A DNA stretch of 64,000 bases from Streptomyces sp. NBC_01116 (GCF_041435495.1 NZ_CP108644.1:3829501-3893500), one strand, 5' to 3'. Numbered from the stretch's first letter, positions 33,507 to 43,012 are shown. Notes: generated by a model not told the origin, from the sequence alone. Made by a program: numbers and translations.

Positions 33507-34421
33507 TCAGATCAGGTTGGCGCGCTTGTAGAACGCGAGGGCGGGCCTGGTGAGCAGGCGGGCGGAGGCCAGGAAGTCCATCAGCCCCGAACAGCTGGAC
33601 CGCATCATGGACTTGTGGTGCTCGTTGCCCCTGGCGGCGGCCAGCGCCCGCTGCTTGTCCAGTCCGGCCTTCCGGTAGACCTCCGGGTTCACCATGCTGG
33701 TCACGATGAAGTACGAGGCGACGGCGACGACGAACGCGTTGAGCTGGCGCCGCGCCCACCCGGCGCCCTCCAGGCGCTTGAGGGTCTCGTCCCGGGCGAA
33801 CTTCATGTGCCGGGACTCCTCCACCACATGGATGTTGTTGATGGTGCGGACGAACGGCACGACCCGCTCGTCGCGCATCCAGTCCCGCTGCATCACGTCG
33901 AGCACTTCCTCGGCGACCAGGATCGCCGCGTACGCCGCCTCGCCGAACGCCAGCGTCTTGAACGCCCGGCCCAGCTCCATCACCGCGCGGCGGGGCCGGT
34001 AGTGGGGCGCGCCGAGCTTCTGCGCACCTCGCGCGAACATGATCGAGTGACGGCACTCCTCGGCTATCTCGGTGAGCGCCCACTGGAACTCCGCGCCCGC
34101 CGGGTTCTTCATGTAGATGTCGCGCAGCACCATCTGCTGGAGGATCATCTCGAACCAGATCCCGGTGCTGGCGACCGAGGCGGCCTCCTGCCGGGTCAGC
34201 TCCTTGCGCTGCCCCTCGGTCAACTCGCCCCAGTACGCGGTCCCGTAGAGGCTGCACCACTCCGGGCTCGCGCCGTGGAACTCCTTGTCCAGCGGCGTCT
34301 CCCAGTCCACCTCGGTGGCCGGGTCGTACGCCAGCTGCGCGGCCGAGTCGAGCAGCCGGCGCGCGACGTCGTCGCCCTCGGGACTCTCCTGGACCTTCGA
34401 CGGAACGGTGCTGCCGGCCAT
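33507..34421 (-). CDS. AurF-like di-iron oxygenase
   Basis: 304 aa. The di-iron signature is two four-helix-bundle motifs, EIAEECRHSIMFARG and HVVEESRHMKFARDE, plus a carboxylate in ILVAEEVLD between them. The family includes AurF, which oxidises p-aminobenzoate to p-nitrobenzoate, but many actinobacterial homologues have no known substrate. ATG 34421 follows AAGGAG. It is 9 bp upstream of the ferredoxin-reductase gene and surely co-transcribed with it. An 18-bp palindrome lies 199-245 bp upstream. Confidence 0.9.
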   Translation of the reverse strand: MAGSTVPSKVQESPEGDDVARRLLDSAAQLAYDPATEVDWETPLDKEFHGASPEWCSLYGTAYWGELTEGQRKELTRQEAASVASTGIWFEMILQQMVLRDIYMKNPAGAEFQWALTEIAEECRHSIMFARGAQKLGAPHYRPRRAVMELGRAFKTLAFGEAAYAAILVAEEVLDVMQRDWMRDERVVPFVRTINNIHVVEESRHMKFARDETLKRLEGAGWARRQLNAFVVAVASYFIVTSMVNPEVYRKAGLDKQRALAAARGNEHHKSMMRSSCSGLMDFLASARLLTRPALAFYKRANLI

Positions 34422-34490
34422 GCTGCGGCTCCTTGGGTCGCGTGCGGTGATCCTCGATCGTGGTGAGGTGCGTACGTCGGCCGACCGCCG

Positions 34491-34550
34491 CGTACGGAGC
34501 CGGCTCGCGCTGTACGGACTCGGCTCGCGATGTACGGGGTCGGGTCGTGC
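34491..34550. repeat. Three imperfect 20-bp tandem repeats
   Basis: Units start at 34491, 34511 and 34531 with the shared pattern TGTACGG-CGGCTCGCG; further TGTACGG/TGTGCTG fragments follow to about 34575. Confidence 0.7.
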
Positions 34551-34619
34551 TGTGTGCTGTGCGCTGTACGGGATCACCGGGGCCGGGGGCGACGGCCCGC
34601 GCCGGACCGGACACCGGCC

Positions 34620-34666
34620 GACCCGGGATCCTTGTTAGACGCAAGGTATAACAAGGATCCCGGGTC
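34620..34666. promoter_or_regulatory. Perfect 18-bp inverted repeat, candidate operator
   Basis: Left arm GACCCGGGATCCTTGTTA (34620-34637) and right arm TAACAAGGATCCCGGGTC (34649-34666) flank an 11-bp centre. On the minus strand the centre reads TTATACCTTGCG, resembling a -10 element, so a repressor here would block the AurF-reductase promoter. No repressor gene of obvious type is adjacent. Confidence 0.65.
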
Positions 34667-34733
34667 GCCTACCCCTCGGTAGAAATCGGTACGGACGCTC
34701 ACCGCATCTCCTTGCCCCGGGGGCGGTTCGGCG

Positions 34734-36035
34734 CTATTCCTCCTCCCAGGCGACCGGCAGGGAGACCACTCCGTAGATGCTGGAGCGTTCGCGCAGCGGC
34801 ACTTCCTCCGGCGGGACCGCGAGGCGCAGGGCGGGGAAGCGGGCGAAGAGCGCCGGGAGCGCGACGGTCATCTCGACCCGGGCGAGCTGCTGGCCGAGGC
34901 ACTGGTGGGGGCCGTGGCCGAAGGAGAGATGCCCGGTGGCCCGGCGGCGGATGTCGAGCCGGTCGGGCTCGGGGAATCTGCCCGGGTCCCGGTTGGCGGC
35001 CTGCACGGAGACGGTCACCGTCTCCCCCGCCCTGATCAGCTCGCCCGCCACCTCGACGTCCTCCAGCGCGGACCGCAGCAGCGGGTCGGCCACGCTGAGA
35101 CAGCGCAGCAGCTCCTCCGCGGCCGGCCCGGCGAGATCCGGGTCGGCGCGCAGGGCCTCCAGCTGGCCGGGGTGGCTGAGCAGGGCGAAGACACCGAGGC
35201 CGAGCATGTTCGCGGTGGTGTCGAGCCCGGCGGCGAGGAGGAGCCCGCCGATCCCGGCCAGTTCCTCGTCACTGAGGCCGGAGGCCGCGGGCCCGGGGAC
35301 GGCCGGGTCGCCGGACCCGGGGCCCGGCACGGGTGCGGCGAGGTCGCTGAGCAGGTCGTCGGTGGGCTCGGCCCGCTTGGCGAGGACGAGTTCACCGACG
35401 TACCGGAGCAGTCCCGCGTAGGCCTCGTCCCTGGCCCCGGCGTCGGCGGCCTGGTCGAAGATGACCTCGACCAGCCCCAGAAAACGCCCCCGGTCGGCGT
35501 AGGGCACGCCGAGCAGCTCGCAGATCACCAGCGTGGGCACGGGCCGCGCGAAGGCCTCCACCAGGTCGGCGGTGGGCCCGGCCTGTTCCATGGCGTCCAG
35601 GCAGTCGGCGGTGAACTCTTCGATGCGGCTGGCCAGTTGGCGCATCCGGCGTACGGTGAACCGGCCGGCGAGCAGTCGGCGGTAGCGGGTGTGCTCCGGG
35701 GCGTCCAAGCCGGTGATGTCCCCGATGGGCGCCGGCGGCAGCTCTCCCGGTGCGCCTTCCATCGCCATCGGCAGGTGCAGGAGTTCGTAGCGGGAGCTGA
35801 AGCGCGGATCGGCCAGCACCGCGCGGGCCGCCGCGTGCCCGGTGACCAGCCGGCCCACGTGCCCGTCGGCGTAGCGCAGGGGGCGGACCGGGCGGTCGCT
35901 CAGCGCGGTGAGCGCGGCGGGCGGGTCGAAGGGGCAGCCGGTGTGCCGGTCGGTGGGCAGGACGGGCGGGACGGGCGCCTCGTCGGGGATCGCGGAGTCG
36001 GCGGTCGCGGAGCCGGCGGTCGGTTCGTACGCCAT
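34734..36035 (-). CDS. Cytochrome P450
   Basis: 433 aa. The haem-thiolate loop is [18 protein letters not shown] (Cys near residue 382). The I-helix oxygen-activation motif is [13 protein letters not shown], and the K-helix ExxR is EELLR. It belongs to the soluble bacterial class that needs a ferredoxin and reductase, and the ferredoxin-reductase fusion 1.2 kb downstream is a candidate donor. The substrate is unknown. ATG 36035 follows AGAGGAG. It is 115 bp downstream of the DrrB-like permease on the same strand. Confidence 0.93.
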   Translation of the reverse strand: MAYEPTAGSATADSAIPDEAPVPPVLPTDRHTGCPFDPPAALTALSDRPVRPLRYADGHVGRLVTGHAAARAVLADPRFSSRYELLHLPMAMEGAPGELPPAPIGDITGLDAPEHTRYRRLLAGRFTVRRMRQLASRIEEFTADCLDAMEQAGPTADLVEAFARPVPTLVICELLGVPYADRGRFLGLVEVIFDQAADAGARDEAYAGLLRYVGELVLAKRAEPTDDLLSDLAAPVPGPGSGDPAVPGPAASGLSDEELAGIGGLLLAAGLDTTANMLGLGVFALLSHPGQLEALRADPDLAGPAAEELLRCLSVADPLLRSALEDVEVAGELIRAGETVTVSVQAANRDPGRFPEPDRLDIRRRATGHLSFGHGPHQCLGQQLARVEMTVALPALFARFPALRLAVPPEEVPLRERSSIYGVVSLPVAWEEE

Positions 36036-36150
36036 CGGGTTCTCCTCTGTTCGCGGGATCACGGCGCCGGGGACGAGGTCACCGGGGACGAAGCCATCAG
36101 GGAGGGAGTCATCGGGGAAGGAGCTGTGGAGGGAGTCATCGGGGAGGGGC

Positions 36151-36942
36151 TCACCGGGGGTCCTGGCCGAACTTCGAGGCCGACCACAGGTAGCCGAGCA
36201 CCACGAGGCCGAGGCTCCAGCCGAGTGCAAGCCAGCCGTTGTGGCCGATCCCGGTGCCCAGCAGCAGGCCGCGCAGGGTCTCGATGACGGGGGTGAAGGG
36301 CTGGTACTCGGCGATCGGCTGGAACCATCCCGGCATCGTCTCCACCGGGATGAAGGCACTGGACAGCATCGGGAGCAGCACCATCGGCAGGGCGTTGTTG
36401 CTGGCCGCCTCGACGTTCGGGCTGATGAGGCCCATGCCCACGGCGACCCAGGTGAGGGCGGCGGAGAAGATCACGAGCAGTCCGAACGCGGCCAGCCACT
36501 CCACGGGCGTGGCGTCCGTGGAGCGGAAGCCGATGGCCACGGCGACCGCGCCCACCAGGATCACGCTCAGCACGCTCTGCAGCACACTGCCGACGACGTG
36601 CCCGATGAGCACGGAGCCGCGGTGGATCGCCATGGTGCGGAAGCGGGCGATGATGCCCTCGGACATGTCCGTGGAGACGGACACCGCCGTCCCGACCACG
36701 GTGGAGCCGACGGTCAGCAGCAGGATGCCCGGGACGATGTAGGCGATGTACGCGGAGCGGCCGCCCCCTCCGCCACCGATGCCCGCGCTCATCACGTCGC
36801 CGAAGATGTAGACGAAAAGCAGCAGGAGCATGACAGGAGTGAGGAGCAGGTTCAGGGTGAGGGACGGGTAGCGCCGGGCGTGCAGGAGGTTGCGGCGCAG
36901 CATCGTGGACGAGTCGCGTACGGCGAGGGAGAGGGAGCTCAT
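36151..36942 (-). CDS. DrrB-like ABC-2 permease
   Basis: 263 aa with six transmembrane helices of the ABC-2 type; [20 protein letters not shown] is the family-conserved segment before the last helices. Together with the ATPase it forms an exporter of the daunorubicin-resistance type. Its ATG 36942 overlaps the ATPase stop by 4 bp. The region after the stop (36036-36150) is low-complexity, with short GTCATCGGGGA-like repeats and no gene. Confidence 0.9.
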   Translation of the reverse strand: MSSLSLAVRDSSTMLRRNLLHARRYPSLTLNLLLTPVMLLLLFVYIFGDVMSAGIGGGGGGRSAYIAYIVPGILLLTVGSTVVGTAVSVSTDMSEGIIARFRTMAIHRGSVLIGHVVGSVLQSVLSVILVGAVAVAIGFRSTDATPVEWLAAFGLLVIFSAALTWVAVGMGLISPNVEAASNNALPMVLLPMLSSAFIPVETMPGWFQPIAEYQPFTPVIETLRGLLLGTGIGHNGWLALGWSLGLVVLGYLWSASKFGQDPR

Positions 36943-37940
36943 CGGACAGCCTCCTTCGGCTGGTTGCTCCGGGCGGGCACGCCGGAGCCGGTAAGGGCGA
37001 AGAACACGTCGTCGAGGTCGGGGGTGTGCACGGTCAGCTCGTCCGCCTCGATCCCGGCCGAGTCCAGCCAGTCGAGGATGGAGCGCAGCTCGCGCTGGCT
37101 GCCGTCGCTGGGGATGGACAGCGACAGGGACTCGTCGTCGGGGGCGGCCCCGGTCAGGGCGGAGGCGGCGGACCGGTAGGCGTCCGGGTCGGTGAAGCGG
37201 AGCTTGACGTGGCCACCGGGGACGAGCCGTTTGAGCTGCTCGGCGGTGCCCTCGGCGGCGATCTTCCCGTCGTTGAGGACGGCGATGCGGTCGGCGAGTT
37301 CGTCGGCCTCCTCCAGGTACTGCGTGGTGAGGAAGACGGTGACGCCGCCGGAGACCAGCTCGCGGATGATGCCCCACATGGTGTGGCGGGAGCGCGGGTC
37401 GAGGCCGGTGGTCGGTTCGTCGAGGAAGATGATCCGGGGCGAGCCGACCAGGGTCATGGCGATGTCGAGGCGGCGCTTCATGCCGCCGGAGTAGCCCGCT
37501 GCGGGCTTCTTCGCCGCCTCCACCAGGTCGAACCGCTCCAGGAGTTCGGCGGCGACGCGCCGCCCCTCGCGCCGGGACAGGTGGTGCAGGTCCGCCATCA
37601 GCAGCATGTTCTCCTCGCCGGTGATCAGCCCGTCGACGGCGGAGAACTGGCCGGTGACACCGATCGAGGCGCGCACGGCCTGCGCGTCGACGGCCGGATC
37701 GTGGCCGCCGACGCCCAGTACGCCGGCGTCGGCGGTGATGAGGGTGGAGAGGATCTTCACGGCGGTGGTCTTGCCCGCGCCGTTGGGGCCGAGCAGGGCG
37801 AAGACGGTGCCCTGGGGCACGGACAGGTCGATGCCGTCGAGCACGACCTTGTCGCCGTAGGACTTGCGCAGGCCGGTGGCGGTGATCGCCTGCGTCGCGG
37901 CCTGGGCGGCGAGCGGCGCGGCGGACCGGGTGACAGTCAT
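36939..37940 (-). CDS. DrrA-like ABC exporter ATPase
   Basis: 333 aa. Walker A GPNGAGKTT, signature YSGGMKRRLD, Walker B IIFLDEPTTGLDPRSR and a C-terminal DrrA-specific extension (about 230-333) are all present. It powers the adjacent permease. ATG 37940 follows GAAAGGGA. It lies about 210 bp downstream of the DUF4097 gene, separated by repetitive low-complexity DNA. Confidence 0.93.
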   Translation of the reverse strand: MTVTRSAAPLAAQAATQAITATGLRKSYGDKVVLDGIDLSVPQGTVFALLGPNGAGKTTAVKILSTLITADAGVLGVGGHDPAVDAQAVRASIGVTGQFSAVDGLITGEENMLLMADLHHLSRREGRRVAAELLERFDLVEAAKKPAAGYSGGMKRRLDIAMTLVGSPRIIFLDEPTTGLDPRSRHTMWGIIRELVSGGVTVFLTTQYLEEADELADRIAVLNDGKIAAEGTAEQLKRLVPGGHVKLRFTDPDAYRSAASALTGAAPDDESLSLSIPSDGSQRELRSILDWLDSAGIEADELTVHTPDLDDVFFALTGSGVPARSNQPKEAVR

Positions 37941-38108
37941 GCGGGTTCCCTTTCGCGAGCGGTGAGTCGGGAGGGGGCGGGACGAGAAGCGGGAAGAGAA
38001 GCCGGAAGCGGGCATGGCGAAGTCGGGCACGGCGGAGCCGGTCGCCGTGGAGTGGGTCAGGAGGAAGCCGGGCGCGGCGGAGTCAGGCGCGACGAAGTCA
38101 GACGGAGG

Positions 38109-38168
38109 GAGTCAGGCGCGGCGGAGTCAGGCGTACCGGAGTCAGGCGTACCGGAGTCAGGCGCGGCG
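38109..38168. repeat. Four 15-bp tandem repeats overlapping the DUF4097 stop
   Basis: Units GAGTCAGGCGCGGCG / GAGTCAGGCGTACCG start at 38109, 38124, 38139 and 38154. The stop codon and last three codons of the DUF4097 gene lie in the final unit. Degenerate copies continue to about 38030. Confidence 0.8.
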
Positions 38169-39047
38169 GACGATGATGTCGCCGGCCCCGCTCCGGGCGT
38201 GCACCTCGACGGTCTCGTCGGAGTCCTCGGGCCCGGCGGTGGCGCCGAGCGAGTTGCGTACGGTGCCGAACTTGGGGTTCAGGTCGAGCCAGGCGGCGGT
38301 GCCCTCGTGGATGCCCACTTCGAGGTCGCCGACGGAGGTGCGCAGAGTGACGCGGCCGCGGGTCACGTCTCCGACGCGGACGCGGCCGTTGGAGGAGGTC
38401 GCGTCGACCCCGGCGTGGGCGACCCCGATCTCGATCCGCCCGTTGGCGGACTTGGCGACGACGCTGCCGTGCGCGACGCCCACGGAGACGTCGCCGTTGG
38501 CCGCGTTGACCTTCAGCTCACCGCCGACCTCGTCGATACCGGTCGCGCCGTTGCCGTTCTTGACGACCGCGGCCCCGGCGACGGCGCCGACCTCGACCCG
38601 GCCCGAGCCGATGACCTCGGCGTCCCCGGTGGAGCGGACCAGCCGGAGGTCGCCGTGGTCGGTCCTGATCTCGGCACGGGCCGCCTCGTGCACCTGGATG
38701 TCACCGAGGGAGGTCGTGAGCTTCACCTCACCGAGAGGCCCTTCGCAGAAGAAGCCGCCCAGCGCGGAGCTGCCGCGCACATCGGACCCCGCGGGCAGTT
38801 CGATGCTCACCACGACGGCGCCCGGCTTGCCGAACAGGGACCGCTTCTTGGGGGTCTTGACCGTGAGCCGACCGCCCGAGCAGGAGACCTGGGTCTGCTG
38901 CACGGCGCGTACGTCGTCCTCGTCGGATCCGTTGCCCGGCAGCACCTCGACGACGGTGTCGGTGCGCTTGCCGGCGGTGATGCGGGCCGTGCCGGCGTCC
39001 AGCTCGATGACGGCGGAGATCGGCTCGGGAGTATCGAAAGAAGGCAT
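38157..39047 (-). CDS. DUF4097 beta-repeat protein
   Basis: 296 aa, no signal peptide or membrane helix. It has a beta-helix-like pattern of repeated short strands (TSLGDIQVHEAARAEI, ANGDVSVGVAHGSV, SANGRIEIGVAHAGV, SSNGRVRVGDVTRG). DUF4097 proteins are often found next to DNA-binding or transporter genes; function unknown. It follows the ribbon-helix-helix gene by 127 bp and precedes the exporter. ATG 39047 has AGAGGA about 9 nt upstream. Its 3' end is part of a tandem repeat. Confidence 0.82.
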   Translation of the reverse strand: MPSFDTPEPISAVIELDAGTARITAGKRTDTVVEVLPGNGSDEDDVRAVQQTQVSCSGGRLTVKTPKKRSLFGKPGAVVVSIELPAGSDVRGSSALGGFFCEGPLGEVKLTTSLGDIQVHEAARAEIRTDHGDLRLVRSTGDAEVIGSGRVEVGAVAGAAVVKNGNGATGIDEVGGELKVNAANGDVSVGVAHGSVVAKSANGRIEIGVAHAGVDATSSNGRVRVGDVTRGRVTLRTSVGDLEVGIHEGTAAWLDLNPKFGTVRNSLGATAGPEDSDETVEVHARSGAGDIIVRRA

Positions 39048-39174
39048 GACGGTTCCGTCCTCTTGGCTCGGTGGGTGATGAGTGATGGGTGATCGGAGAC
39101 GTCGGCCGGATCGACGATCCGCCGGTGAAGTGGTGCGGCCCGCGAACCGATCGGGGCGGGGCGGGGCGCCGGAC

Positions 39175-39699
39175 CTAGCGGACCCAGCCGGTGAAGCCGC
39201 GACCGCCCGAGTCCTTGACCCGGCCCGGCGCGCCCGCCCGCCCTCCGCCGTCGAGGGAAACGGACACGGCCCGCACGAGCCAGGCGTTGACCGACAGCCC
39301 CTCCGCCGCCGCCGCGCTCTCGGCGCGGCCCTTGAGGTGGGCGGGGAGCCGGAGGTTGATCCGCACCATGGTGCCGTCATCGGCCTCCGCGGCCGAGGGC
39401 GCGGCCACGACGGGGGCCACGACCGCCTCCGGCTCCATCCGCACCGGCTCGGGCGCGGGGGGCGGCGTCACCACGAACTCGGGGTCGAGCCCGCGCAGCC
39501 GTACGTCGACCGAACCGGGAGCCAGCTCACGGGTGACGTCGCCCATGGCCGCGGAGAGCACGTTGAGCAGGGTCAGCCGGACGGCGGACTCCAGAGGAGC
39601 GCTGAGCCGCTCGGCCAGGGCGCGGGCTTCGTCGCCGCTGGCATCCGCGGCGACGGCGAGTTCCCGCCGGATGGTGTCGACGTAGGGGGTGAGGTCCAT
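39175..39699 (-). CDS. HicB-like ribbon-helix-helix protein, orphan
   Basis: 174 aa. The N-terminal half (1-85, MDLTPYVDTIRRELAVAAD onward) is a helical domain of unknown role. The C-terminal part has a ribbon-helix-helix motif (MVRINLRLPAHLKGRAESAA then SVNAWLVRAVS) like HicB antitoxins. No HicA toxin gene is adjacent, so this is probably a transcriptional regulator of the following genes, not half of a toxin-antitoxin pair. A cluster of TGGCACC motifs lies just upstream. Pairing with DUF4097 recurs in Streptomyces as I recall it. Confidence 0.8.
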   Translation of the reverse strand: MDLTPYVDTIRRELAVAADASGDEARALAERLSAPLESAVRLTLLNVLSAAMGDVTRELAPGSVDVRLRGLDPEFVVTPPPAPEPVRMEPEAVVAPVVAAPSAAEADDGTMVRINLRLPAHLKGRAESAAAAEGLSVNAWLVRAVSVSLDGGGRAGAPGRVKDSGGRGFTGWVR

Positions 39700-39709
39700 G
39701 ACGCCATCA

Positions 39710-39883
39710 TGGCACACACATGGCACCACGTCGAGCCACATTGGCGCACTCGTCAGAAAAACGCCGCTGACCTGCGACATCACAAACAGCGCAGCCGAGA
39801 TGGCACCGAAGAAGCACCCGAAGTAACCAGGGATGGCACCAAAGCAACACCACCTGGCACCACACGACACACCATGCGGCACC
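39710..39883. repeat. Cluster of TGGCAC(C/A) heptamers
   Basis: TGGCACC occurs at 39721, 39801, 39834 and 39855. Near copies are at 39710 (TGGCACA), 39741 (TGGCGCA) and 39877 (CGGCACC). All have the same orientation, upstream of the ribbon-helix-helix gene. Confidence 0.55.
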
Positions 39884-40117
39884 AAGCAGCACCACCGCGG
39901 CCCACACCACCGCGGCCGGCTGCACGGGCGATCTCCCCCGCGGTGGCGCCGAAAGCCGCCGCCCGCAGCGCGCTCGCCGGGGCCCGCCCGGGCAGATCGG
40001 CCAGCGAACGCTCGGGGCCCTCGCCCCGCAAGGGGCGGGCCGAGGGCTCGTGCAGCAGCGAGTACCAGAGCACGGGCGGCAACCCCGGATCGGCGGGGCG
40101 ACACCCGGAGACGAAAG

Positions 40118-40150
40118 AAGTCCGGGCCAGACGAGATCCGGCCCGGACTT
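40118..40150 (-). terminator. Terminator downstream of tRNA-Thr
   Basis: An 11-bp perfect stem (40118-40128 with 40140-40150), 8 bp beyond the tRNA 3' end. Confidence 0.7.
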
Positions 40151-40157
40151 CCCACTG

Positions 40158-40231
40158 AGCCCCCTGTCGGATTCGAACCGACGACCTACGCATTACAAGT
40201 GCGTTGCTCTGGCCAGCTGAGCTAAGGAGGC
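40158..40231 (-). tRNA. tRNA-Thr (anticodon UGU)
   Basis: 74 nt cloverleaf. The acceptor pairs GCCTCCT with AGGGGGC, the D-arm GCTC with GAGC, the anticodon stem ACGCA with TGCGT around CTTGTAA, and the T-arm GTCGG/CCGAC around TTCGAAT. Anticodon TGT is at 40197-40195. CCA is not encoded. Confidence 0.97.
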
Positions 40232-40295
40232 ATGCCGGAGCAGTCTAACCAACCCCGCGCCCCGCACGTCCGCGATTTCCCTGTGCTCCGGACTA

Positions 40296-40324
40296 CTGAC
40301 AGATCGAGAAACGCCAGGTAGCGT
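40296..40324 (+). promoter_or_regulatory. msiK promoter
   Basis: CTGACA (40296-40301) and TAGCGT (40319-40324) are separated by 17 bp. The dre-like site lies just downstream, so DasR would block transcript elongation or initiation. Confidence 0.5.
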
Positions 40325-40341
40325 CACGGCAGGTCCGCGTC

Positions 40342-40357
40342 TGTGGACCAGACCACT
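40342..40357. promoter_or_regulatory. DasR-responsive element-like site (dre) of msiK
   Basis: TGTGGACCAGACCACT matches 12 of 16 dre positions, with a perfect AGACCACT right half. DasR control of msiK is established in S. coelicolor. Confidence 0.75.
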
Positions 40358-40408
40358 CCCTACTCGGATCGTCCGGCACGTTCCTGCCGGTTGAGGAGAA
40401 GATTCAGC

Positions 40409-41545
<1,137 letters not shown>

Positions 41546-41565
41546 CGCCCCACCCGCCGTACGCC

Positions 41566-41600
41566 CGGCCCCGCACTCCCCGCACGGGGGTGCGGGGCCG
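41566..41600 (+). terminator. Terminator of msiK
   Basis: A 15-bp stem with one T-G pair (41566-41580 with 41586-41600) and a CGCAC loop, followed by TTTG. Confidence 0.85.
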
Positions 41601-41644
41601 TTTGCGTGGTCCCGGCGGGTTCGGGTTTCGGTGCCGGGCGGCAG

Positions 41645-41682
41645 CAAATGCCCCGGCACACAGGGCACTTCGCGGGCATTTG
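41645..41682. promoter_or_regulatory. Inverted repeat upstream of small exported protein
   Basis: CAAATGCCC (41645-41653) and GGGCATTTG (41674-41682) flank 20 bp, about 100 bp before the gene at 41784. It may be an operator. Confidence 0.35.
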
Positions 41683-41783
41683 ACCCTGGTTCGTCACGCT
41701 CGTATTCGAAAGGGCGCGTCGAACCATCCCCCGCAAGGGTGACGAATTGTCGCCAGACCATCACTGGCCGCTACGCTCGCTGC

Positions 41784-42197
41784 GTGACCCACACCGCGCG
41801 CCGCATCGGCCGATCCCTCGCTCTCGTCCTGCCCGTCGTCATGGTTCTGTCCGGGACCCTCGCGGTCACCAGCGTTCAGTGGGCGGAGTCGGACGCCGAC
41901 TCCCAGCTGCTGGCCGCCTCCTCGGAGACCGTGTCCAAGCCCGCGAAGCCGCACGCCCCGCAGGACGTCCTGCGCGAGAAGCTGCTCGTGGAGCTGCAGG
42001 AGAAGGACCCGGGCACCGCGCTCACGGGCCTCCAGCGCGCCGTCGAGCAGCGTCCCTCGCTCGCCCGCCACTGCATGTCGATCGCGAAGGCCCTCGGCAA
42101 GGCGGCCGTCGAGCAGTACGGCCCGACCCGTGCGCACCGCTTCTCCCGGCCCGTCTGCGACACCTCGTTCGCCTCCGGCGTCGCGCAGTTCAGCTGA
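41784..42197 (+). CDS. Small exported or membrane-anchored hypothetical protein
   Basis: 137 aa. An N-terminal hydrophobic segment (about 10-32, SLALVLPVVMVLSGTLAV) is a signal or anchor. The C-terminal half has RHCMSIAKALGKAAVEQYG and FSRPVCDTSFASGVAQF, with two cysteines that could form a disulphide outside the cell. The sequence is well behaved in codon use, and I recall it as conserved in streptomycetes without function. GTG 41784 is leaderless: TACGCT (41772-41777) ends 6 nt upstream. Confidence 0.75.
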   Translation: MTHTARRIGRSLALVLPVVMVLSGTLAVTSVQWAESDADSQLLAASSETVSKPAKPHAPQDVLREKLLVELQEKDPGTALTGLQRAVEQRPSLARHCMSIAKALGKAAVEQYGPTRAHRFSRPVCDTSFASGVAQFS

Positions 42198-42269
42198 GGC
42201 CTCCCGGCCGAGGAGGCGGTCGCGCGGAGCGTCGCCCTCCGATGGGCGGCACCGCATATCGTGCCTGCC

Positions 42270-42986
42270 ATGCATACGTATCCGACGCAGGCCGTGATCC
42301 TCGCCGGTGGCCAGGGGTCGCGGCTGCGGCCGTACACCGACGACCGCCCCAAGCCGATGGTCGAGATCCCCGGGACCGGGACTCCGATCATCGGCCATCA
42401 GCTGTCCTGGCTGGCCGCCGAGGGAGTCACCGACGCCGTGGTCTCCTGCGGGCACCTCGCCGAGGTGCTCCAGGAGTGGCTGAACGCCGCCGTGCTGCCG
42501 CTCCGGGTCACCACCGTCGTGGAGACCGAGCCGCTGGGACGCGGCGGCGGCCTGAAGTACGCGGCCGAGCGGCTGCCCGATCCGGAGCAGCCCTGGTACG
42601 CCACCAACGGCGACATCTGGACCCGCTTCTCCCTGCGCGAGATGGCCGCCTTCCACGCGGAGCGCGACGCCACCGCCACCCTCGCCCTCGCCCGGCCCCG
42701 GATCCCCTGGGGGGCCGTGGAGACGGACGCGTTCGGGCACATCACCGACTTCATCGAGTCGCCGCCCTCGCCGTATCTGATCAACGCCGGGGTGTACGTG
42801 TTCTCGCCCGCGTTCACGAAGCTGCTGCCGGACCGCGGCGACCATGAGCGGACCACGTTCCCGAGGCTCGCCCGTGAGCGCCGGCTGGCCGGTTACCCGC
42901 TGCCGAACGGGGCGTACTGGCGGGCCATCGACACCGCGAAGGACCTGACCGAGGCGGCCCGCGAGCTCGGCTCCCACGAGGGCTGA
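42270..42986 (+). CDS. Sugar-phosphate nucleotidyltransferase
   Basis: 238 aa. The N-terminal nucleotide-binding motif GGQGSRLRPYTDDRPKPM and catalytic ATNGDIWT mark the NTP-transferase fold (RmlA/GlmU type). AYWRAIDTAKDL is the C-terminal signature. It should make an NDP-sugar from NTP and sugar-1-P; there is no acyltransferase domain. ATG 42270 is leaderless, with TATCGT (42257-42262) 7 nt upstream. No glycan gene cluster surrounds it. Confidence 0.87.
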   Translation: MHTYPTQAVILAGGQGSRLRPYTDDRPKPMVEIPGTGTPIIGHQLSWLAAEGVTDAVVSCGHLAEVLQEWLNAAVLPLRVTTVVETEPLGRGGGLKYAAERLPDPEQPWYATNGDIWTRFSLREMAAFHAERDATATLALARPRIPWGAVETDAFGHITDFIESPPSPYLINAGVYVFSPAFTKLLPDRGDHERTTFPRLARERRLAGYPLPNGAYWRAIDTAKDLTEAARELGSHEG

Positions 42987-43012
42987 CGGCTCCGCCTCCA
43001 CCCCGACACGAA

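Larger units (their letters stand above)
34422..34733. other. Regulatory region upstream of the AurF-like gene
   Basis: 312 bp without a gene. It holds three 20-bp tandem repeats (34491-34550) and the long palindrome at 34620-34666, which also lies between this operon and the end of the P450 gene. Confidence 0.6.
39700..40157. other. Noncoding region between RHH gene and tRNA-Thr
   Basis: 458 bp. The first 190 bp are rich in CA/CC on the plus strand with repeated TGGCACC. From about 39950 to 40110 the minus strand reads like a protein fragment (LLHEPSARPLRGEG, ALRAAAFGATAGEIARAAG) without start or family match, possibly a gene remnant. The end holds the tRNA terminator. Confidence 0.45.

Noticed and set aside
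32775..34466. Long plus-strand frame opposite the reductase and AurF-like genes
   Set aside because: Antisense shadow of two well-supported minus-strand genes.
39175..39699. HicAB toxin-antitoxin system
   Set aside because: Only a HicB-like RHH domain is present; no HicA-like small toxin on either side.
31830..39699. Secondary-metabolite biosynthetic cluster
   Set aside because: There are oxygenases and an exporter but no polyketide, peptide, terpene or RiPP core enzyme.
39780..40193. Minus-strand gene between RHH gene and tRNA-Thr
   Set aside because: Part of the frame looks protein-like, but it runs through the tRNA terminator, has no start signal, and turns into low-complexity sequence; noted only as a possible remnant.
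40158..40231. Integrated element attached at tRNA-Thr
   Set aside because: No integrase, no direct repeat of the tRNA 3' end was found in the flanks, and both sides carry chromosomal genes.
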